Source: Rugalucina vietnamica
Taxonomy: Eukaryota; Mollusca; Bivalvia; Lucinida; Lucinidae
Assembly (NCBI GenBank): GCA_964017185.1
Contig: OZ024884.1
Location: 13,059,548 to 13,123,547, forward strand
DNA length: 64,000 nucleotides
Direction of reading: 5' to 3'
Part shown: piece after piece, positions 22,484-33,850 of the stretch
Numbering within the stretch: the first letter of the stretch is position 1
Layout of the letters: each line of letters opens with the position of its first letter
Position numbers and translations under genes: made by a program
The notes under the pieces: model-generated
What the model saw: only the letters and a program-made list of their open reading frames with translations
Told to the model about the DNA's origin: nothing
Databases searched by the model: none

Positions 22484-25400
22484 GAGAGAGACAGACAGAC
22501 AGACAGTATGACTCTTGCAGAGCCAACTCCAGACATGACTAAGAGGAAATGCTTTACAAATGTCCTTACGGCGAGAGTTGGACCGAAACGACTCGTTCTT
22601 TTGAGCAGAGCCTTTGATCCGAACATGCCTATATTTAATGGAGAAAATCCGAACGCATCTTATCTACGATGGCCTGCATGGATCATAAAATTTCAAAATC
22701 CACAGATTTTAGATTTTAATTTTTCTTTGCAAAAGCTTTTGTCACACAAAAAGCGATTAAAATGAATAACAATAAGGACCAATGATGACTTGTATAATAA
22801 AAAACATCATCTTAAAGAACTTTTTAAAGAGATGCAGTTTGTTGCCTTTTTCATCTTCCATATGGGAAAAACCCGGATGCAGGTCAAAAATGATCTGAGA
22901 TGTCTTCGACAAATAAAACCAGTCAATGCATGTCTTTATAACGCCATGGGGCAGAGGCAAACAAACCTCAAGGGTATGCTGAGCCTAAAGCTCAGGTGAG
23001 CTAAAGTAAAACACATACTCAAAGTCATTTATGGACCTCGTGTTTAAAAGACAAAAGTCAGAAAACAAATTCAATAATACACATTAATTTTTTTTCATGA
23101 AAAGAACTACGAGCACATCCCTGCCTCAGGATATTGAGTCCAATGTTCGAATATTAAAACCACTAGAATACCGTACCCTCTTTACTAGATTTTAAGGTCA
23201 GCAATCTAGAATTTACCTGAAACAGTTTTATTTATCAGAGTCTTGTCATCCAAGGTAACAGTAAATGATATACCATAGTCATCAGGCAAGTAGGAGAAAT
23301 TCGTACAGACTGAAAAAAATCAAGAGTGTATGTAATTCATGTTCTAATTTATTTCTGGCAGCCATCTTGGACGCCATCTTGGATTTTTCAGCTCGCACGT
23401 GCACTAACATTGGACACTTTATCCTGCACATTTCATAAAATTTATAGTATGATGAATATTTTGATATATATATCATTAAATGTGGTACGTTTGTGGTCAC
23501 CTACTCCATGAAATATGACACTTTTTTAGTAATAGTCACTCCACTATTCACCATTTTTGCATTATCGGCTGGTTTCCAGCTTTGAAATAATCAATATTGG
23601 AAATACAGGTAACCAAAACCACCCTGACCTTGAGGTCAGGGTGGTTTTGATTACCTGCATTTCCAATATTGATTTCTTATAAGCTGGGAACCAGCCAATA
23701 ATGCAAACCAGAGGACCATTGGTCATGAGAACGCTCACCTGAAGCCTGATCCTGGAGTATTAAGTCATCATGAAATGACCTTGACCTTGAATACTCACAC
23801 ACCTTTATTGAATTCATAAGTTGTCTGCATCTGCAAAGTTTCAGGTCACAGGCTGCAATAGTTTCCAAACCCAGTGATTTATGAGAAAACCATAATTTTA
23901 ATTTTGATATTTAAATGACTTTGGGTCAAGGTCAAAAAATGACCTTGACCTTCATTAATTACTTACCTTCATTGACTCCATTGGTTGTCTGCATCTAGCA
24001 ACTTCCAGGTCTCAGACTGCAACAGTTTCCAAATTATCCATTGTTTTCGCCTTTTCCCATGTAAAAGCCTATGTTTCCAAAATTGACCTTGCCGTACAAT
24101 AGGTCAAGGTCATCCTATGGTCATCATTTGATCAAACTATGATGGGCTGGAGTCCCAAATGCTACATACCAAGTTTCGCGAAAATTGGCCTGCCGGTTCT
24201 TGAGAAGAAAATTTTTGAGTGGTTTTTACCATATATGGGCGTGGCGGCCATCTTGGTACTGTGACCTGGATTTCGCGATCAAACTTTCGTCTCCCCTACC
24301 CATGAATGCTCCACATAAAATTTCACTTTGATTGGCCCAGCAGTTTCAGAGAAGAAGATCTTTGAAAAGTGTGAATGGAAGACAGACTGGCCAAGGTTAA
24401 GAGATGACCTTGACCTAAATTAATCACATACCTTCATCTACTCCATTAGTTGTTTTCTACCACTTTTCAGGCCTCAGGCTGCAACAGTTTTCAAAAAATC
24501 CATAGTTTTCACTTTTTCCCATGTAAAAGCCTATGTTTCCAAATTTGACCTTGCCGTAAAATAGGTCAAGGTCATCCAAGGGTCATCATTTCATCAAACT
24601 ATGATGGGCTGGAGTCCCAAATGCTACATACCAAGTTTCATGAAAATCGGCCTGCCGGTTCTGGAGAAGAAGATTTTTGAAGGGTTTTTACCATATATGG
24701 GCATGGCAGCCATCTTGGTCATGTGACCTGGATTTCACGATCAAACTTTCATCTCCCCTACCCATGGATGCTCCACATAAAATTTCACTTTGATTGGCCA
24801 AGCAGTTTTAGAGAAGAAGAACTTTGAAAAGTGTGTATGGACGACAGACTGGCCAAGGTCAAGAGATGACCTCGACCTACATGTACATTAACCACATACC
24901 TTCATCTACTCCATTAGTTGTTTGCATCTACCACTTTTCAGGCATCAGGCTGCAATTGTTTTCAAAAAATCCATAGTTTTCACTTTTTCCCATGTAAAAG
25001 CCTACGTTTCCAAAATTGACCTTGCCGTAAATTAGGTCAAGTTCATCCTAGGGTCATCATTTTATCAAACTATGATGGGTTAAAGTCCCAAATGCTACAT
25101 ACCAAGTTTCATGAAAATCGGCCTGCCGGTTCTGGAGAAGAAGATTTTTGAGTGGTTTTTATCATATATGGGCGTGGCGGCCATATTGGTCATGTGACCT
25201 GGATTTTGCGATCAAACTTTCATCTCCCCTACCCATGGATGCTCCACATAAAATTTCACTTTGATTGGCCCAGCAGTTTCAGAGAAGATCTTTGAAAAGT
25301 GTGAATGGACGACAGACTGGCCAAGGTCAAGAGATGACCTTGACCTAAATTAATCACATACCTTCATCTACTCCATTAGTTGTTTGCATCTACCATTTTT

Positions 25401-28150
25401 CAGGCCTCAGGCTCCAACAGTTTTCAAAAAATCCATAGTTTTCACTTTTTCCCATGTAAAAGCCTATGTTTCCAAATTTGACCTTGTCGTAAAATAGGTC
25501 AAGGTCATCCAAGGGTCATCATTTTATCAAACTATGATGGGCTGATGTCCCCAATGCTACATACCAAGTTTCGTGGAAATCGGCCCACCGGTTCTGGAGA
25601 AGAAGATTTTTGAAGGGTTTTTACCATATATGGGCGTGGCGGCCATCTTGGTCATGTGACCTGGATTTCGCGATCAAACTTGAAATGCCACTACCCAAGG
25701 AGGCTCCACATAAAATTTCAACTAGATCGGCCAAGCGGTTTCAGAGAAGAAGATCTTTGAAATTGTGGACGACGCCGACGGACGGACGGACGGACGACGA
25801 CGGACGGACGCCGGATCATGGCCATCCTATAAGCTCACCTTGTGAGCCTTCGGCTCAGGTGAGCTAAAAATGGTGAATTACTTATGAATGAACTTTCAAT
25901 GTCATATCACGCCACTCCTAGTTGTACTTCAAAGCAGTTTTAATTCAGTTCCTGTACCCAAGTTCGTATCTCTTGTGAAAGCAAGGGACTAATTTCCCTC
26001 CTGTCGCACGTCCCTGGTGAAGTATTGTCAATTTGTCATGTCATGTCACCAGTAAACCAGAGGACCAATGGTCCTGTAAACGCTCACCTGAAATCTGCTT
26101 CATATACCAATAAACGAATGTCACCCAATAAACATATTTGAACATTATGGTATTTAACCCCAGTGCAGGGGCAGATGAAGCCCTTGGACCATTTTCTTTT
26201 TTCAGAATAATCAATATTCTGTCCATTTGCCAATTTCCTGCTGATTTTCCCCTTCAAATAACATTTTAAAAGCAGATGAGCCCCTGGGGTCCATTTTTTT
26301 TCAGAATCATTAAATTTCAGTCCTACTGCCCATTTCCTGCAAGACTTTCACTTAAAATGACATTTTAAAAGTTTTCCCCATTCAAATCCATTGACGACCT
26401 ATGTTGACCTTGCCATAAAATAGGTCAAGGTCACCACAGGGTCATGTTTTATATATACATTGTAGTACTTGAGTCATCCATACTTCATGCAAAGTTTCGT
26501 TGAAATCGGTTCACCGGTTCTGGAGAAGAAGACATTTTAAGGGTTTTTACCATATATGGGCATGGCAGCCATCTTGGTCATGTGACCTGGATTATTTATA
26601 TACACATTGGTTCCCACTTCCTATAGATGCTTCATATAAAATTTGGCTTTGATTGGCCAAGTGGTTTCAGAGAAAAAAATCTTTGAAAAGTGTGTATGGA
26701 CGACAGACCGGCCAAGGTCAAAAGATGACCTTGACCTAAATTAATCATATACCTTCATCTAATCCATTAGTTGTTTGCATCTACCACTTTTCAGATCTCA
26801 GGCTGCAATAGTTTTCAAAAAAATAGCTAATTTCCACTTTTCCCATTATAAGTCTATGGAAACTTAAAGTTACCATAGCAACCAGAGTTCTTATCCGACT
26901 GGAATAAAAAACACAAATTATGTAGAGGCTACTGTCAGGAACATGTATACAAAGTACAAGATTCATCCACTTGACAGTTTCTGAGGAGAAGATTTTTGAA
27001 TGTTTTTTTTTTTTTTTTCAAAATTTTGCCCTTTAGTGGGCCCCAGCAACCAATCAAAATAAAGGATTAGGACAAAACTCGCAAGAAACGTGAAACACTA
27101 CTCAATAAAGATTTCTGCAAAAACAAAATTCAAATGTCTGCAATTTTAGCAGAAAAATATCCGATTTCCACTTTTCCCATTATAAGTCTATGGAAACTTT
27201 AAGTTGCCATAGCAACCAGAGTTCTTATCCGCCTGGAATAAAAACACAAATTATGTAGAGGCCACTGTCAGGAACATGTAAACAAAGTATAGGCTTTATC
27301 CCCTTGACAGTTTCTGAGAAGAAGATTTTTGAATGTTTTTCGAAATTTTGCCCTATATGGGGCCCCTGCAACCAATCAAAATGAAGGATTAGGACAAAAG
27401 TCACATGAAACGTAGAGGACTACTCAATGAACATTTCTGCAAAAACAAAATTCAAATATCTCCAACAAGACAGCAAAACTGGCAATTTTCACCTTTTTCC
27501 AATATAAGTCTATGGGAAGCATAAGTTACCATAGTAACCAGAGTCCTTATCCGATCAAAACAACAAACAAAATTATTCTTTCCCCCTACCTGTAGATGGT
27601 GTATGTGTAATATGAGAACAATCGGCCCAGCAGTTTCAGAGAAGAAGATCTTTGAAATTGTGGACGACGGACGGACGACGGACGGACGGACGACGGACGG
27701 ACGCCGGAGCATGGGTATACTATAAGCTCACCTATGAGCCTTCGGCTCAGGTGAGCTAACAATTAAGGTTCAGATGTGAAAATGAAAGCCAATTCATCTG
27801 TTTTCAGTGATTAGCAGTTTTTTATGGCAGTTTTTATTATTATTTCTATATACCTGCATCATTTATCTTAATCCTGTCAAACTCGACATGCGCACAGCAG
27901 ACACAATCATACTTCATAAACCCACACCCACTCTTATTGTCACTCGTATCTGTGCCAGAAGTTCCTCGTTCAGATGCGGTTAACTTTGATTAGCTTTTTT
28001 TTCAAAATCGTTATATACCTGTATCGTTAATCTTAATTCTGTCAAACTCGACATGCGCACAGCAGCCACAGTTATACTTCATACAGCCGCAGCCACTCTT
28101 GTTGACTCCCAAATCTTCCTCATAATAGGTCATCTCCAGTCCTGGCTGAT
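21963..28150 (-). CDS. DUF4773-like cysteine-rich protein, 5' exon(s) missing
   Basis: Minus-strand exons 28150-28019, 23309-23217 and 22327-21963 all join through phase-1 introns into one frame ending TAG at 21963-21965 (196 codons with stop). The first visible exon carries SGCGCMKYNCGCCAHVEF, the second CTNFSYLPDDYGISFTV, and the third ARNPPPICVGVPKLKLADIC, the order expected of DUF4773 domains (small secreted proteins of unknown function, well known in arthropods). The basic C-terminus runs about 60 residues beyond the domain (KASKR-like and KPRPAKK stretches). A duplicate of the first visible exon lies at 27949-27854. A signal peptide is expected upstream of 28150 but was not found. The family assignment is from memory of motifs; molecular role is unknown. 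Confidence 0.75.
22439..22505. repeat. (GA)n microsatellite
   Basis: GA dinucleotides with scattered ACAG interruptions, ending in gacagacagacag. It lies in the gene 2 intron. Confidence 0.95.
23217..23309 (-). CDS. DUF4773-like gene, middle exon
   Basis: 93 bp, acceptor gatttttttcag, donor tcag|gtaaat. It encodes CTNFSYLPDDYGISFTV then TLDDKTLINKTVS, and has the matching phase-1 flanks. Confidence 0.85.
23557..23706. repeat. 150-bp near-perfect palindrome
   Basis: Arms 23557-23630 and 23633-23706 mirror each other with few mismatches (for example ggtttccagctt against aagctgggaacc, and accaccctgacct against aggtcagggtggt). The two-base centre lies at 23631-23632. Confidence 0.9.
23707..25867 (+). 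mobile_element. Mollusc-type repeat with tandem 462-468-bp units, copy A
   Basis: Begins accagaggaccattggtc ... gaacgctcacctga and ends ggacggacg, then gccttcggctcaggtgagct. Internal units starting gatgaccttgacct recur at about 23940, 24401, 24863 and 25331. A GGAC-rich minisatellite lies at 25774-25812. No protein-coding frame. It occupies the gene 2 intron. Confidence 0.8.
26050..27765 (+). mobile_element. Same repeat family, copy B
   Basis: Starts aaaccagaggaccaatggtc ... aacgctcacctga, and ends with (GGAC/GACG)n at 27662-27706 then gagccttcggctcaggtgagct. The internal sequence matches copy A (ttggtcatgtgacctgg, gtttcagagaa), plus a second repeated segment (ttccacttttcccattataa at about 26835 and 27167). 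Confidence 0.8.
27854..27949 (-). CDS. Duplicate Cys-motif exon of the DUF4773-like gene
   Basis: Minus strand: acceptor cttctggcacag, 96 bp, donor gcag|gtatat. It encodes NKSGCGFMKYDCVCCAHVEF and DRIKINDA, against NKSGCGCMKYNCGCCAHVEF and DRIKINDT in the exon at 28019. Phase is identical, so it can be spliced in addition to, or instead of, its twin. One conserved Cys is now Phe, and a Gly between cysteines is Val. It could be a mutually exclusive exon or a decaying duplicate. Confidence 0.7.
28019..28150 (-). CDS. DUF4773-like gene, first visible exon
   Basis: 132 bp, acceptor ttcacag|at, donor acag|gtatat. Encodes QPGLEMTYYEEDLGV, then the Cys cluster SGCGCMKYNCGCC. It starts two bases into a codon, so at least one exon lies upstream. 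Confidence 0.85.
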
Positions 28151-28197
28151 CTGTGAAAAACCCCGAACAACACATATTAATCCAAGAAAAAACATAC

Positions 28198-28432
28198 GAG
28201 CCGCCTCATGAGAAACCCAACAATCTGCATATGCGAAAACAAAGACGCCGATCAGCTTCGCGGTAACTGCGAAGCAGATCAGCGCCTTTGTTTTCGCTAC
28301 TCGGATTGTACAATTCCTCTTCTACTTAAATCCGAAGTTTCAAGCTTCTAGCTCTTTTCTGTGCTTGTACAGGTCGGTTTGTGTCGGACCTGTTCGGAAA
28401 CCACATTGTTGGTTTTCTCACGAGACGGCTCA
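28198..28432 (+). mobile_element. MITE family H, copy 6 (best-preserved)
   Basis: Starts gagccgcctcatgagaaacc and ends ctcacgagacggctca. The internal hairpin arms are gcgaaaacaaagacgc and gcgcctttgttttcgc. The flanking atac on both sides may be a target duplication. Confidence 0.85.
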
Positions 28433-28904
28433 TACCCAGACAAGAACATCACAGCAAAGGAAATTGCCGATGATTTGAGAAGGGTCTACTTGCAACATCA
28501 CTGCTGAGTACGTCCGTACCCAGTACGTTTTTATATCTCTGCCCAGTACGTTATAAGAGTTATCGTTATTTCTTAAAAAAGCTATTTTAAGCTAAATATA
28601 AATAGACTAATATATGTTTTTAACATATTATGTCAATTAGTCCTTTTTGTGGTCTACTTCATAATAAGAGTAATTCATAATAAGAATATTTTTATAGCTT
28701 AATTGTATTTGATGACGTTCATGTGTAACATTCACGGTCTATATATAATATTAAATCTACATGTAGTCTTCGACTTTAAGCCCACCTGAATATAATAAAA
28801 TTTGAAATTGAAGGGTATATAGATTACGTGTTGAAAATTTTCAAAAGCGATTTTACATTAGTCCGGCAGATTAATTTATACATATATAACAGTCAGATAG
28901 TTTT
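28433..28904. other. Intergenic, nothing certain
   Basis: One short plus-strand frame (28436-28508, PDKNITAKEIADDLRRVY) looks protein-like but has no clear splice sites. The rest is AT-rich. Confidence 0.4.
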
Positions 28905-29060
28905 TGTTTATTTACGTCCCAGTAAACGATGTTTCAGTCATTGTCCTGGCGGGCGAAAGCTAATCTAGTTGTTAGATTTGGGCATGAAAGGGCACGTACA
29001 TGCGACCCATTTCCTACCGAATTTCTTTCTGATTGCATCATTTTTTTATAACCTCTCTAT
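28905..29060 (-). mobile_element. SINE tail-domain fragment
   Basis: Contains tttacgtcccagtaaacg and gtcctggcgggcgaaagc, related to the shared SINE tail. No tRNA head is present. Confidence 0.5.
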
Positions 29061-29229
29061 TATCATGATTCCAGAAACATGATCCCTGAACAACAATTTA
29101 ATTAAAATGCCTTTACGAATGCAAAACTAACATGGATATAAGTGTTGTTATGATCATAAAAGTTCAATCGACGTTTTGGATTTACCCCCCCCCCCCCCAC
29201 CCCCCCACACACACTTTTTTGAATCAGTT

Positions 29230-29530
29230 TTACGTCCCTTTCAATATTATTTCAGCTCATATGAGAACGGCCAATCAGAATGTGGGGCGAAAACGGGAGA
29301 ACCCCTAGAAAACCCACCTGGCACACCCGCAAGCAGAACTTGGCTTGTCTCACATGTGGCCAGAGCGGAGCTCGAACCCACACCAGGGCGGGCCACGTGG
29401 CCGAGCGGTTAAGAGCGCTGTTTCTTAATCATTCGATCATCTCACCGCTGTGACTGGTGTGGGTTCGAGTCCCAATCTGGCCACATGTGAGACAAGCCAA
29501 GTTCTGCTTGCGGGTGTGCCAGGGACGTGA
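29230..29530. mobile_element. Two tRNA-SINEs joined head to head
   Basis: The arm 29317-29386 is the near-perfect reverse complement of 29454-29523 (ccacatgtgagacaagcc and tctgcttgcgggtgtgcc on the right). Between them lies a plus-strand tRNA-like head with gtggccgagcggttaagagc at 29396 and ggtgtgggttcgagtccc at 29456-29473. A C-rich run lies just left, at 29186-29208. The left part also resembles the SINE at 40176 (gagaacccctagaaaaccc). Confidence 0.75.
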
Positions 29531-30822
29531 AAGGGATTTTCAAAGATATTCTCCTCTCAAACCGCTTAGCCAATCAAAACCAAACTTCATGTGAAACATC
29601 CCTATAAGAAGGGGGAACCAATGTTTATATAAATTGTCCAGGTCACATGACCAAGATGGCCGCCATGGCTATAAATCGCAAAAACCTTAAAAATATTCTT
29701 CTCCAGAACCAGAAGGCCTATGATTTTGAAACCTGGCATGAAGCATCAAGGAGAGGAGCTCTACAAAGTTCATATAAATCATGACCTTGGGATGACCTTG
29801 ACCTATTTTACAGCAAGGTCAACATAGGTCGCCCATGTATTTGAATGTGGAAAATTGTCAAAATGTCATTTGAAGGGAAAAACTTGAAGGGAAAGGGCAA
29901 ATGGACTGAACATTTATGATTCTGAAAAAAAAAATGCACCCCAGGGGCTGGTCTACCCCCACTCCGGGGCAATATACATGTATATTACCATAATATTCAA
30001 AGATCTTCTTCTCTGAAACTACTTGGTCAATAAAAGCCAAACTTCATGTGGAGCATCCTAAGGAAGTTGGAAAAAAGTTTATATAAATGGTCCAGATCAC
30101 ATGACCAAGATGGCCGCCATGGCTATAAATAGAAAAAAAATCTTTCTCCAGAACCATAAGGTCTATGATTTTGAAACTTGGTATGAAGCATCAGGGAAAG
30201 GAGCTCTACATAGTTTATATAAATCATGACCCAGGAATGACCTTGACATATTTTACGGCAAGGTCAACTTAGGTGGCCCATGCATTTGAAGGGGAAATTT
30301 GTAAAAAAGTCATTTGAAGAGAAAAAACATTAAGGAAATGGGCAAATGGACTGTAGATATATGATTCTTAAAAATGGACCCAAATGGGCCGGTCTGCCCC
30401 CACCCTGGGGCAATATAAATGAATATCACCATAATATTCAAAGATCTTCTTCTCTGAAATCGCTTGGCCAATCAAAGCCCGGCAAATTTGATATAAAGCA
30501 CATGTAGGAAGGAGAAACCAATGTGTACATAAATAATCCAGGTCACATGACCAAGATGGCCGCCATGTCCATATATGGTAAAAATCATTCTAAAATCTTT
30601 TTCTATGGAACGGGTGGACCAATTTCAACAAAACTAGGCATGTAGCATTTTAGACTAGAGTACTATATGCGTGCATAAAATTATGACCCTGTGATGACCT
30701 TGACCTATTTTACGACAAGGTCAATATAGTTCGTCCATGACCATACTAGTCAAACAGGTTTATTGGTATGTATCCCTGATCTCATGTGAGCGTTTACAGG
30801 ACCATTGGTTCTCTAGTACAGG
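29531..30822 (-). mobile_element. Mollusc-type repeat, copy C (inverted)
   Basis: Reverse orientation of copies A and B: ends catgtgagcgtttacaggac, then cattggttctct near 30782-30820. Internal units starting caaagat(c/a)ttct recur at 29541, 29998 and 30439. They share catgaccaagatggccgcca and tgaccttgacctattttac with the reverse of A and B. The GGAC minisatellite end is absent. Confidence 0.8.
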
Positions 30823-30832
30823 TTTTCAGCTA

Positions 30833-30993
30833 TGTCTGGACAAAGCCAGCGCTTTTTGAGTATTAACCATTACTGTTGTGAGTTAATATTGTCTTGCTCA
30901 AGGACACGGCCCGGAAACCCCTAGTGGGAATCAAACCCAATACCTCTCGACTCGGAGGCCGGTGCTCTACCACAAGGCTATCGTGCTCCATAA
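30833..30993 (-). mobile_element. tRNA-derived SINE
   Basis: Minus-strand head has gatagccttgtggtagagc (box A) and gggtttgattcccac (box B), then ccttgagcaagacaat and tail ggctttgtccagacat. It abuts repeat copy C. Confidence 0.75.
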
Positions 30994-31114
30994 AATTCTT
31001 ATAAACAACCAAGAAACAGGCATGTTTATGAAAGATTTTTTAAGATATATTCGTTTATCGAGTGTGTCTGATTTATATACATTAGAAAAAAAGAAAGATT
31101 ATTTCTCAATCCAG

Positions 31115-31179
31115 GTATCACAAGCGCGGAAATGTTTCCAAACGCGGATGTGAACCAGTACATCGCGGAAATACACAAG
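31115..31179 (+). CDS. Possible isolated exon, unknown gene
   Basis: Acceptor atttctcaatccag, 65 bp, donor aag|gtacg. It reads ITSAEMFPNADVNQYIAEIH in one frame after two bases of a split codon. The composition and both splice sites look real, but no neighbouring exon could be joined and I do not recognise the protein. Could be chance. Confidence 0.35.
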
Positions 31180-31815
31180 GTACGAAAACATGCGGCTATA
31201 GCATTTAAGTGCTGGTTCAGATAAATAAATGTTTAATTATTATAAAACACGTATTATATTACAAGTTTCAACAATAAAACGCTTTGCAATTTAATATGCA
31301 TGGTTGCCATAGCAACAAACCGAACACCACTGGAGGAAAAATCTAAGATTTCCTTGTTTTAGGGGTTTTCAGATACCTTTATGTCAGAAGCTCTGCGTAT
31401 CTCGAACGGTCTTACGCATAACGAATAAGTTCTACATGCGTTAAATACGCTTTGAACGCTTTCGACGTCTTTGTATGGTCCTCGCCCATTTGTGGCCTAA
31501 ATAAATAGAAGGGCTGCTTGTGCCTCCAGGCAAAGCTTCTACGCTACCGACTGACCGTCTGATCATGTCTGAGACTGCCCAGGGAAAGTGGTCAAAGTCA
31601 ATCATCCATACAAAGTTTATATGGGTCATTATCAAAAAATGGAGCAATCCAGAAAACTGTAAGGCAAAACGAAAAAAAATTCGTTGTCCAGTTTTTCTTT
31701 TTTAATGAGATAGTTTTATTAACAATACCATTTAGAATATAGAAATAAAATATGCCGAGTTTAACTGAACAAATTGTGCACCAGCATTAATCAATTGTAT
31801 GGGACCCTTGAAAAA

Positions 31816-32152
31816 ATATCAGTGCTGTCACGAACAAATTTTCTTGCGTACAACGCTTATTTGAATAGACTTTCCAAATCTGTAAGTGGGGGTATATATA
31901 ACTTGTCACATTCCTTAAATACTTTCAATGAATTAACGAGGGAGAGAGCTTCAATGAAAATGCACATACTGTGATTTGTTCTGTTTCTGAAACGCTTTTT
32001 TCTGTAGACATAATCTTGTAGGATTAAACCAAAATTAAGTTCTGCAAAACGTTTACTATTTTAGTATAGTATCATTACATACCAAAAGCAACTACTTTTA
32101 TATGATGCGTTTTGAGTATTTTAAATGATTATAACCGTGACAGCACTGATAT
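31816..32152. mobile_element. Small inverted-repeat element, CAGTGCTGTCACG ends
   Basis: atatcagtgctgtcacg (31816-31832) is mirrored as cgtgacagcactgatat (32136-32152). Two further copies of cgtgacagcactg follow directly, to 32186. No coding capacity. Confidence 0.7.
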
Positions 32153-32554
32153 CGTGACAGCACTGATGCTGTCGTGACAGCACTGTTAATTATCCGATCT
32201 CGCCTTTTTTATTCCAATGTGTGCGGAGTTGATTAATTGATTAATTTCTGGCAATTAACCGATGAGCTTAGGGACAGTGACTGCCTTACGGTCGCAACCA
32301 ACGATGCCTCGGCTAATGCTCGAACCAGGGACACCTTTGGGTAGATAACACAACACGTTCGGTACACGCAAACCAAACGCGGTGTAACACGACAAGCGCA
32401 ATTAGCGCTATTCAGCTTAACACTTTAAGCAGCTGCAGCATGAGAAAATGTTTTTTGGGGGCTTTCGACCAGGTCTGAAACAACCAGGATTGTTCACGAC
32501 AAAAGAGTGCAATTAATTTGGGACCCTATCACGGGTTTTCTGTGTAGAAGGGCC

Positions 32555-32582
32555 ATTAATAATAATAATAATAATAATAATG
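32555..32582. repeat. (AAT)n microsatellite
   Basis: About nine AAT units before gaactctatatttatag. Confidence 0.9.
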
Positions 32583-32759
32583 AACTCTATATTTATAGAG
32601 GATAACGTATTTAGCACAACGGCCAGTCTTCCATACGGTCCTCTAGTGAATACAGACATTGATTATTTTCGGACCTCTTTTGTTATTATTCGGACATTTT
32701 CATATTAGACATGCGATGTTAGTGATGCTATATTTTGTTTTGGGAGAAGAGAAGCCAGT

Positions 32760-32902
32760 GCTTGCCTAATAATGCTGAGCGCCAAGCAAGGTAGCCACTG
32801 GTACCATTTTTAAAGTCTTTGGCATGACCCGGCCCGGGATCGAACCCACGACCCGCTCCCGAAGCGGACGCTCTCACCATTACGCTATCGGAATCGGTAA
32901 TT
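32760..32902 (-). mobile_element. tRNA-derived SINE
   Basis: Minus strand: gatagcgtaatggtgagagc (box A), then gtgggttcgatcccg (box B), with a body of about 60 bp ending near tgagcgccaagc. Confidence 0.65.
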
Positions 32903-33129
32903 CGTTATCAAGGAGCTTGGGAGAACTGGAAAACATTTGAAGGGAGTTGGGGATTACTAGAAGAGAACATTTTTAGTTTTAGGAAGCTGGGAGCAAGTAA
33001 AAAATTAGGGAACTGGGGTCATTTTTCTTTTAGTGAGCTTGGAGCTAATACCCCCTTGGAAGGTTACACTGCAGCTGAGCTGCACTTTTGCAAAATCATG
33101 TCTTCTCACGACGCGTTTGATATTTATTT

Positions 33130-33300
33130 TTTATGTACCCGAGTCAATAACTTTCAGTAATGTCGGGACGAAACTACCACTTTTTTTTCTTCGTAGTAAC
33201 CAGCCTCATTGGGTATACCCTGGTCGACGAAGAATTTTGAATTTGCAGTTTTTTATCACCCCCCCCCACACACACACACCTCAAATGGTTTGACCTCTTT
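33130..33300 (-). mobile_element. SINE tail-domain fragment plus CA run
   Basis: acccgagtcaataactttc and taatgtcgggacgaaac match the shared SINE tail. A C run then (CA)n lies at 33259-33279. No head. Confidence 0.5.
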
Positions 33301-33394
33301 TGACTCCTACTGGTGTTAGTAGCTGAGACCCTCTCGTGAAAGGCGACCTAACTCTTTTCAGTGTAGGAAATTGCCTGAATCCACACCTGCTGAC

Positions 33395-33850
33395 AGAAGT
33401 CAACTCAGTGCTGTCACACATCAGTACTGTCACGACCGTGACAGCACTGACCGCGATAGTACTGAGTTTTACACATAAATTTAATTATTATGACTAACAG
33501 CAGAATACAGGCTGAAAACTTTGAAAACTTTGCATATCTATTCAAAACGGCCCTAAGCTGAAATTCAGTCATGGCCTTAAAATGTACGTGATATTTGCAA
33601 GAAGCGGCAAAATGCGCGTGATAGTACTGATGGCTAAAAATTTCCCACACCGATTTTGACATGTCTTTATGGAATATGAACGGAGTAATGCGATTTTCTC
33701 AAAAAGTTGTTTACCATGACTTCATCAGCTTGCTATCGTCTACAAAAATGCGATTGTTTTGATCTGAGAAAATGATTCATAACTCTGGTCAAAATAGATG
33801 TTTTAAAACTGTGACAGCACTGATACGTTTTCCAGGGACAGCACTATAAT
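33395..33850. mobile_element. Second element with CAGTGCTGTCAC subterminal repeats
   Basis: Left cluster 33401-33472 has cagtgctgtcac, cagtactgtcacg, cgtgacagcactg and gatagtactga. The right end has ctgtgacagcactgata (33809-33826) and gggacagcacta. It is related to 31816-32152 but has a different interior. Confidence 0.6.

Noticed and set aside
28436..28508. PDKNITAKEIADDLRRVY frame as an exon
   Set aside because: Protein-like wording but no acceptor before it (it abuts a MITE end) and no clear donor; could not be joined to 31115.
29391..29479. Functional tRNA gene
   Set aside because: Has A and B boxes but sits in a SINE palindrome with a poorly paired acceptor stem; treated as a SINE head. 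The same applies to heads at 7545, 12810, 16390, 30920, 32820 and 40340.
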